Both the position numbers and the translations under genes were made by a program. Positions 57,064 through 64,000 of a DNA stretch of 64,000 nucleotides are shown piece after piece. The notes beneath the pieces were generated by a model. It was given only the letters and a program-made list of their open reading frames with translations, was not told the origin of the DNA and did not search any database. Within the stretch, counting starts at the first letter, position 1. Each line of letters begins with the position of its first letter. The stretch lies in assembly GCF_006385555.1 (NCBI RefSeq), contig NZ_CP041036.1, positions 1,860,001 through 1,924,000 of the forward strand, written 5' to 3'. The stretch is from Shewanella polaris. Its GTDB lineage: Bacteria > Pseudomonadota > Gammaproteobacteria > Enterobacterales > Shewanellaceae.

Positions 57064-57642
57064 ATGATGAAAAAATGGTTACCTTTTCTCGCTGCGAGTT
57101 TGCTGAGTACATCTGTGATGGCTGGCGACTGGCAAATCAATCAAGATCATTCTCGGGTGAGCTTTATTTCTATAAAGAAAGCTGATATTGCCGAAGTGAA
57201 TCATTTTAAACAAATTGCTGGGTCATTAACGGATGCGGGGGCTTTTTCGTTATCCATTGATTTAAGCAGTGTTGATACTGGAGTTGAAATTAGAGATCAG
57301 CGATTACAGACAGTATTATTTGAAGTTGCTCAGTATCCAAAGTTAACCTTGGACGCAATAGTAAATCCCAAATTGTTAGCCGGATTAAAAGTCGGTGACA
57401 CCTTAACCACTCAAATTGAAGCTACCATTAATTTTCATGGTCAGAAACAACAGAAGAGTTTTGAAGTGTTAGTGGCTAAATTGTCGGATAAAAAAATGGT
57501 AGTGACAAGTTTAGCGCCAGTGATTGTTCAGGCAAATGAATTTGGTTTAGTGTCCGGTGTCGAAAAACTCAAAGAAATGGCAGGATTGCCAAGCATCAGC
57601 TTGGCAGTGCCAGTGTCATTTGTGCTAACCTTAGCGCAATAG
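57064..57642 (+). CDS. YceI-like periplasmic protein
   Basis: 192 residues. Signal peptide with cleavage after VMA (about residue 20), then the YceI lipocalin-like barrel: DWQINQDHSRVSFISIKK, DLSSVDTGVEIRDQRLQTVL and TINFHGQKQQ. The family binds isoprenoid or other hydrophobic ligands in the periplasm. Two adjacent ATGs (57064 and 57067) are possible with AAAGGA upstream. It has its own terminator. Confidence 0.9.
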   Translation: MMKKWLPFLAASLLSTSVMAGDWQINQDHSRVSFISIKKADIAEVNHFKQIAGSLTDAGAFSLSIDLSSVDTGVEIRDQRLQTVLFEVAQYPKLTLDAIVNPKLLAGLKVGDTLTTQIEATINFHGQKQQKSFEVLVAKLSDKKMVVTSLAPVIVQANEFGLVSGVEKLKEMAGLPSISLAVPVSFVLTLAQ

Positions 57643-57657
57643 TCATTTGTGATTAAG

Positions 57658-57692
57658 AATGGCTTTCAATCATAAAGATTGAGAGCCATTTT
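57658..57692 (+). terminator. Rho-independent terminator of the YceI-like gene
   Basis: AATGGCTTTCAATC pairs with GATTGAGAGCCATT (one mismatch) across five bases. Confidence 0.85.
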
Positions 57693-57724
57693 CAGTTAAG
57701 TTGTATTAAAAAAGGTGGGATAAA

Positions 57725-58075
57725 ATGGTTACCGACAAAGAAGGGTATATGCATTTAGTTCAGTATTTAACTGAACATTTAGGGCTTTTTGAGGCGTCTG
57801 AGAATAATGCGGCTACAACTGAAACTGTTATGGAACTGTTTGAAGAGCAATTGTCTGCTCAGATCATTATGGTATGTGGTCAAAATCCACAATTATCATT
57901 TGCGCAGCGTAATATGGTGATTCGAGAAGTTGATGCAATAGTATACGATCTGGAAGAGATTTTAGCCTCTGTCGCTAATCAGCAAGCCACAGCTGAACAA
58001 AGTATCTTTATTACTGAGTTTTCTGGCTTGATTAAAAATTTATTTGATCAAGAAGTTGATCATTTGTCGCGATAA
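57725..58075 (+). CDS. DUF3802 family protein
   Basis: 116 residues, all-helical and acidic, with YLTEHLGLFEASENN and ELFEEQLSAQIIMVCGQNP. I recognise it as DUF3802, a family of unknown function found mainly in Shewanella and relatives. There is no signal peptide. AAGGTGGGA upstream is a strong ribosome site. It precedes the double retropepsin gene by 53 bp. Confidence 0.8.
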   Translation: MVTDKEGYMHLVQYLTEHLGLFEASENNAATTETVMELFEEQLSAQIIMVCGQNPQLSFAQRNMVIREVDAIVYDLEEILASVANQQATAEQSIFITEFSGLIKNLFDQEVDHLSR

Positions 58076-58128
58076 ACGCACATAAACTGACCGCTATTGA
58101 GGCGGTTTGTGGATTTTTGGGATTGATC

Positions 58129-59016
58129 ATGTTTAAAAAAATTGTGATTTCTGCTGTGTTGTGTTTGCTGTCTATGTCGGTGTTTGCAAGCAATAAAACG
58201 ACCATTGTTGGTCAAGTTGAAATGATGACAGTGGCAAAATCTGGATTAATGTTTCAAGCCCGTATGGATACTGGTGCAGTGAATACCTCTTTGCATGCTG
58301 TCGATTTAAAAATTATTGGTGGCACATCAAAAAAGATGAAAAACAATATTGGTAAAGTTATTGAATTCACGACTGAAAATGAAAAAGGTGAAAAACAACG
58401 AATGCAGGCTGAGATTGTCAGCACCTCTTCGGTTAAAAACTCCCAAGGTACTGAAACTCGTTATATGGTGAAATTAGATGTTGGCTTTGTCGGAAAGCAA
58501 CACAATGTCCATGTCAATTTGCGTGATCGTAGCCACATGAATTACAAATTACTCATTGGACGAAACTTCTTAAGGCGCGGTTATGTTGTCGATGTATCTC
58601 ATAAAAAGCTCATAGGTCCGATTGCTGATCTAAGCGTTAAACAAACAGGTTTGATGTTCAATACGCGTATCGACACCGGAGCGGTTGAAAATTCATTGCA
58701 CGCCGTTAATATTCATGTTGAAAAAGAAAACAAAACAGACATGGGAAACAACATCGGCAAAATGATCACTTTTACCACCGAAAATGAAAAAGGTGAAAAA
58801 GTGGAGGTGCGCACAAAAGTTCGAGGTACTTCACTTATCCGTAATGCTCAAGGAACAGAAGCTCGTTACATGGTGCGATTGAGTGTTGGTGAACCGGGTA
58901 AGGAATTTCTAGTCGACGTTAATTTAAAGGACCGCTCTAAAATGGGCTATAAATTATTGATCGGCCGTAACTGGTTACAAGGTCATTACTTGGTAGATGT
59001 GTCGAAGAAACATTAA
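58129..59016 (+). CDS. Secreted tandem retropepsin-like aspartic protease (two RimK-associated-type domains)
   Basis: 295 residues. A signal peptide (cleavage after VFA, residue 20) is followed by two copies of one domain, about 24-160 and 163-293. Each has the aspartic motif (MDTGAVNTSLHAVDL with Asp47; IDTGAVENSLHAVNI with Asp182), then NNIGK, FTTENEKGEK, SxxxNxQGTExRYMV, VNLxDRSxMxYKLLIGRN and a closing VDVS. The domain is that of the RimK-associated, so-called ATP-dependent zinc protease family, normally single. Retropepsins work as dimers with one Asp from each chain, so the fusion could be a built-in dimer. GGGA precedes the ATG at 58129; a TTG four codons earlier is less likely. Confidence 0.85.
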   Translation: MFKKIVISAVLCLLSMSVFASNKTTIVGQVEMMTVAKSGLMFQARMDTGAVNTSLHAVDLKIIGGTSKKMKNNIGKVIEFTTENEKGEKQRMQAEIVSTSSVKNSQGTETRYMVKLDVGFVGKQHNVHVNLRDRSHMNYKLLIGRNFLRRGYVVDVSHKKLIGPIADLSVKQTGLMFNTRIDTGAVENSLHAVNIHVEKENKTDMGNNIGKMITFTTENEKGEKVEVRTKVRGTSLIRNAQGTEARYMVRLSVGEPGKEFLVDVNLKDRSKMGYKLLIGRNWLQGHYLVDVSKKH

Positions 59017-59040
59017 TTTTTAAGATAACGGATCCCAACA

Positions 59041-59069
59041 ATACCGCTCACACAGAGCGGTATTTTTTT
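59041..59069 (+). terminator. Rho-independent terminator of the double retropepsin gene
   Basis: ATACCGCTC pairs with GAGCGGTAT across ACACA, followed by a T-run. Confidence 0.92.
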
Positions 59070-59137
59070 ATCTTCTTACCCATTTCTGCGAGTTAATGGT
59101 CATCGGCTATAGATTTAGTCAGCCTCGGTTTATCAAT

Positions 59138-59404
59138 AATACCAATCCTTATTCGAATATGATCTATTTTAGGCTGCGTCACTAGGCCCAGTATAATGAA
59201 AATGACTGTAGGAGTAATCTTCTACACCAAAGTCATTTGAAGCAGTAATGGGGGTTGTGACACAGCCCCGAAGGGCGAATTTATCAGAGTGGTCTTCTTT
59301 GTTAGCCTTTCTTAACGTAGAACGACTATGTCTTCAAAAGCCTGCCTCGAATACCGCACTGATAATTTTCGCTAAAAGAGCAAATTCTAATGCGGATTGG
59401 TATA
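59138..59404 (-). mobile_element. MITE-like element, copy 2
   Basis: About 267 bp, inverted relative to copy 1 (18052-18364) and very similar along its length. The ends are ATACCAATCCTTATTCGAAT and the complement of ATACCAATCCGCATTAGAAT. It lacks the 47-bp insert of copy 1. It has no gene. Confidence 0.85.
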
Positions 59405-60864
<1,460 letters not shown>

Positions 60865-60879
60865 CGGAGCAAAAATTAG

Positions 60880-63267
60880 ATGAAATTCAGTGAATCTTGG
60901 CTTCGTGAGTGGGTTAACCCATCAGTAAGTCGTGACGAATTATCACACCAAATTACCATGGCCGGTCTTGAAGTCGACGGTATCGAATCAGTGGCTGCTG
61001 ACTTTAGCGGTGTGATCATCGGCGAAGTGGTTGAATGTGGCCAACACCCAGATGCAGACAAATTACGGGTCACCAAAATTAATGTCGGCAGCGATGAGCT
61101 TATCGATATCGTTTGTGGCGCACCAAACTGCCGTTTAGGCTTAAAAGTTGCTGTAGCAATGGTTGGCGCTGTGTTACCTGGCGATTTTAAAATTAAAAAA
61201 GCTAAGTTGCGTGGTCAACCGTCAATGGGCATGTTGTGCTCATACGGCGAGTTAGGTATGGACATCGAAAGCGATGGCATTATTGAGCTACCTCAAGATG
61301 CACCAATCGGTGTCAATGTTCGTGAATTCTTGCAATTAGATGATGCCATTATTGATGTTGATTTAACCGCTAACCGTGCTGATTGTTTAGGCATGGCAGG
61401 TCTTGCTCGTGAAGTTGGTGTATTAAATCGCCAAGCAGTGACTGAGCCTTCTTGGGAAGCAGTAACGGCCACCATTGACGCGCCATTTAGCATTAATGTT
61501 GTTGCGCCAGATTTATGCCCACGTTACTTAGGTCGTGTGGTTAAAAATATCAATGTTAAGGCTGCTACACCATTATGGATGCAAGAAAAATTGCGTCGCA
61601 GTGGTATTCGTTCAATTGATCCAATCGTTGATATCACCAATTATGTGTTGATCGAATATGGTCAGCCAATGCATGCGTTTGACTTAAATACCTTAAACGG
61701 CGGAATTACCGTGCGTTTAGCTGACGGTGTTCAAAAGCTAACCTTGCTTGACGGCAACGAAATTACCGTACCTAGCGATACCTTAGTGATTGCTGATGAT
61801 AAACAACCTGTAGCGCTTGCGGGTGTGTTTGGTGGCGAAAGTACTGGCGTGAATGAAAACACTCAAGACATTCTTTTAGAGTGTGCATTCTTTGCACCAT
61901 TAGCCATCATGGGTAAATCTCGTCGTTTAGGCTTACACACAGACGCGTCACACCGTTTTGAACGTGGTGTAGACCCTGAGTTGCAACACAAGGTGATGGA
62001 CCGCGCCACTCGCCTTGTATTGGATATCTGTGGTGGTGAAGCAGGGCAAGTGATTGAGACTGTATCTGCCGAGCACTTACCACAAGTAGCTAACATCACT
62101 TTACGTCGTAGCAAGTTAGATAAAACCTTAGGTCACTTTATTCCTGATTCTGACGTGGTTGAAATTTTAGAGCGTTTAGGTTTTAGCGTACAAACCACCG
62201 GTGATGTATGGAATGTAACAACGGCTACTTACCGTTTTGATATGGCGATTGAAGAAGATTTAATCGAAGAAGTTGCCCGTATTTATGGCTACAACAATAT
62301 TCCTAATACCGCTCCCCAAGCGGCGTTAAGCATGCCAGAACACAATGAAGCGGATATTTCGTTAAAGCGTGTGCGCAGTATTTTTGTCGCTCGAGGTTTC
62401 CAAGAAGCGGTTACCTACAGCTTTGTTGATCCTAAAATGCAGAATATTGTTCACCCAGGCGAAGAAGCCATGGTGTTGCCAAACCCGATTTCTATCGAAA
62501 TGTCAGCAATGCGTTTATCAATGTTTACTGGATTATTGACTGCAGTTGGCTATAACCAGAGTCGTCAGCAAAATAGAGTACGTTTATTTGAGACTGGTTT
62601 ACGCTTTGTTCCTGATGTACAAGCAGATTCTGGTGTTCGTCAACAAGCTATGCTGGGCGCGGTTATTTCTGGTGTTCAAAACGAAGAACATTGGTCAATG
62701 GAATCGAAAACTGTCGACTTCTTTGATTTAAAAGGTGATTTAGAAGCAATAATCGGCTTGACAGTTGCCTCAACAGAATTTAGTTTTAAAGGGGCAACAC
62801 ATCCTGCGCTGCATCCAGGTCAATGTGCTGAAATATTAAGAGATAATCGAGTCATTGGTTACATCGGCGCTGTCCACCCTAGTTTGGAAAAGCCGTTTGG
62901 ACTCAATGGAAAAACAATTGTTTTTGAGTTAGAACTGGATGCATTATTGCACGCCCGTTTGCCGCTAGCCCAAGCTGTATCTAAGTTTCCTGCTAATCGT
63001 CGCGACATTGCGTTAGTAGTAGATGAAGCAGTTTCTGCCACTGATGTTATGAATTTGATAAGAAAAGTTGGCGAAAATCAGTTGGTTGGCTTAAACTTGT
63101 TCGATGTATACCAAGGTAAAGGTGTTGAGGCTGGCAAAAAGAGCCTCGCTATCGCACTTACATTACAAGACACTACTCGTACACTTGAAGATAAAGATAT
63201 TACTGAAACTATGGATTCAGTTGTATCGGCTCTAAAGACCGAGTTCAACGCATCGTTGAGGGATTAA
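60880..63267 (+). CDS. pheT: Phenylalanyl-tRNA synthetase beta subunit
   Basis: 795 residues. Domains in order: EMAP/OB-type tRNA-binding fold ([20 protein letters not shown]), B3/B4 editing domain (about 205-380), B5 domain, catalytic-like core ([20 protein letters not shown]) and the C-terminal anticodon-binding FDX-ACB domain ([19 protein letters not shown]). Forms the alpha2-beta2 enzyme with PheS. CGGAGC upstream. ihfA begins three bases after its stop. Confidence 0.97.
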   Translation: MKFSESWLREWVNPSVSRDELSHQITMAGLEVDGIESVAADFSGVIIGEVVECGQHPDADKLRVTKINVGSDELIDIVCGAPNCRLGLKVAVAMVGAVLPGDFKIKKAKLRGQPSMGMLCSYGELGMDIESDGIIELPQDAPIGVNVREFLQLDDAIIDVDLTANRADCLGMAGLAREVGVLNRQAVTEPSWEAVTATIDAPFSINVVAPDLCPRYLGRVVKNINVKAATPLWMQEKLRRSGIRSIDPIVDITNYVLIEYGQPMHAFDLNTLNGGITVRLADGVQKLTLLDGNEITVPSDTLVIADDKQPVALAGVFGGESTGVNENTQDILLECAFFAPLAIMGKSRRLGLHTDASHRFERGVDPELQHKVMDRATRLVLDICGGEAGQVIETVSAEHLPQVANITLRRSKLDKTLGHFIPDSDVVEILERLGFSVQTTGDVWNVTTATYRFDMAIEEDLIEEVARIYGYNNIPNTAPQAALSMPEHNEADISLKRVRSIFVARGFQEAVTYSFVDPKMQNIVHPGEEAMVLPNPISIEMSAMRLSMFTGLLTAVGYNQSRQQNRVRLFETGLRFVPDVQADSGVRQQAMLGAVISGVQNEEHWSMESKTVDFFDLKGDLEAIIGLTVASTEFSFKGATHPALHPGQCAEILRDNRVIGYIGAVHPSLEKPFGLNGKTIVFELELDALLHARLPLAQAVSKFPANRRDIALVVDEAVSATDVMNLIRKVGENQLVGLNLFDVYQGKGVEAGKKSLAIALTLQDTTRTLEDKDITETMDSVVSALKTEFNASLRD

Positions 63268-63270
63268 AGT

Positions 63271-63570
63271 ATGGCACTTACCAAAGCCGAAATGGCAGAA
63301 CATCTTTTTGAAACATTAGGCATTAACAAACGTGTGGCTAAAGAGATGGTCGAGTCTTTTTTTGAAGAAATTCGTGAAGCACTCGAAAGTGGTGAGCAGG
63401 TCAAGTTATCTGGCTTTGGCAACTTCGACCTTAGGGACAAGAATCAAAGACCGGGAAGGAACCCGAAAACTGGTGAAGATATACCTATTTCTGCACGTCG
63501 TGTTGTTACCTTCCGTCCTGGACAGAAGTTAAAAGCACGAGTTGAAGCAGCAAACTTGGGTAAAAAATAA
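63271..63570 (+). CDS. ihfA: Integration host factor alpha subunit
   Basis: 99 residues of the HU/IHF fold. [14 protein letters not shown] start, [20 protein letters not shown] helix pair, [20 protein letters not shown] with the DNA-bending beta arm and proline, then a basic tail. With IhfB it bends DNA at specific sites. Located three bases after pheT, as in many Gammaproteobacteria, so it is read from the pheST message, perhaps with an internal promoter in pheT. Confidence 0.97.
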   Translation: MALTKAEMAEHLFETLGINKRVAKEMVESFFEEIREALESGEQVKLSGFGNFDLRDKNQRPGRNPKTGEDIPISARRVVTFRPGQKLKARVEAANLGKK

Positions 63571-63613
63571 CTCATTAGTTAAGTATGCCAATCCAATTTG
63601 GATCTGTATCACG

Positions 63614-63649
63614 AAGAGCCACTCTTAATTGAGTGGCTCTTTTGTTTTT
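63614..63649 (+). terminator. Rho-independent terminator of pheST-ihfA
   Basis: AAGAGCCACTC pairs perfectly with GAGTGGCTCTT across TTAATT, followed by T-rich sequence. The remaining 240 bp to 63889 contain TATAAT-like boxes near 63830 and 63840 that may serve the next gene. Confidence 0.93.
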
Positions 63650-63889
63650 GAATTTCATTAGCTTCAATCTATTGTTTTATAGCAATTAGTTTGGTCAGAT
63701 TGTCATTACTCGGTAGAAAAATCGTTCAGAAACGGTTTTATAAATATGAAAACGCCTACTATGCGATGTTGATGTTTTGATGTCGTTTAGGATAATTTCT
63801 ATTTCACACATATTAATCCCTAGTATAATGACATTGTTATAATATTATTTTTTTACCGTGGTTCACGGTCAGTTTATTCGGAGTTTCTT

Positions 63890-64000
63890 TTGGCACGACA
63901 AGCAAAACATTTTGATACTCGTTTTAATAAATCATTATTACATCCTCGTTATTGGGGATCATGGTTAGCCATTGGCGTGCTATTTTTCTTTGGCGCACTT
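63890..64000 (+). CDS. Lipid A acyltransferase (LpxL/LpxM family), 5' end only
   Basis: The frame runs off the window after 37 codons. It starts with TTG behind CGGAG (six bases): MARQAKHFDTRFNKSLLHPR, then YWGSWLAIGVLFFFGAL. This HPRYW-x2-W-x-IG start with a membrane helix is typical of the late Kdo2-lipid IVA acyltransferases. The paralogue cannot be decided from so short a piece. Confidence 0.75.
   Translation, partial: MARQAKHFDTRFNKSLLHPRYWGSWLAIGVLFFFGAL

Overview
The window is bacterial chromosome, AT-rich, from a marine gammaproteobacterium. It is most likely a Shewanella of the cold-water frigidimarina/livingstonensis type. The basis is gene content: a proteobacterial dedicated sortase locus, DUF3802, speA next to a eukaryotic-type AdoMet decarboxylase, the ydbH-ynbE-ydbL cluster and pheS-pheT-ihfA. 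The genus call is my recognition of this content and was not checked by any search.

Layout. Positions 1-8400 are accessory DNA. They hold three copies of a dispersed palindromic repeat, a PD-(D/E)xK nuclease-like gene, a 640-residue P-loop ATPase with zinc-ribbon and HTH-like ends, an AbiGi-like gene, an orphan periplasmic binding protein and two lipoproteins. An attC-like imperfect hairpin lies between the nuclease and the ATPase, and a weaker candidate follows the ATPase. The block may therefore contain, or derive from, integron gene cassettes that carry anti-phage functions. A 119-bp leader is duplicated upstream of the nuclease gene and of the first lipoprotein gene. Positions 8800-20250 are a worn region: an oxidoreductase/GST/LysR cluster, aguA with an amidase-signature gene, a fadD-like gene between 139-bp direct repeats, a TetR remnant, a MITE, a methyltransferase, and a lysR/mdaB pair fused by one deletion. 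From 20450 on the content is mostly housekeeping.

Main housekeeping blocks are metC; a complete dedicated sortase locus (kinase, regulator, OmpA-like protein, VIT/vWA target ending in LPQTG, sortase); ilvIH; a Bcr-type MFS pump; a SulP transporter; ydbH-ynbE-ydbL; cdd; sbcB; rlmA; a cold shock gene; an ABC exporter pair; yceH; a CvfB-like gene; speA-speD-speB(pseudogene); pdxH-yaiI; yceI; DUF3802; a double retropepsin-like protein; and pheS-pheT-ihfA. The window ends inside a lipid A acyltransferase gene.

How genes connect. The most informative story is polyamine metabolism. speA makes agmatine and speD supplies decarboxylated AdoMet, but the agmatinase gene speB next to them is a wreck: start and end are recognisable, the catalytic middle is deleted, and stops and a frameshift are present. 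The same window carries agmatine deiminase (aguA) directly followed by an amidase-signature hydrolase in the place where the nitrilase-type aguB would be expected. This suggests that putrescine is now made through N-carbamoylputrescine. The other notable protein is a secreted single-chain tandem of two retropepsin-like domains, each with its own DTGA motif.
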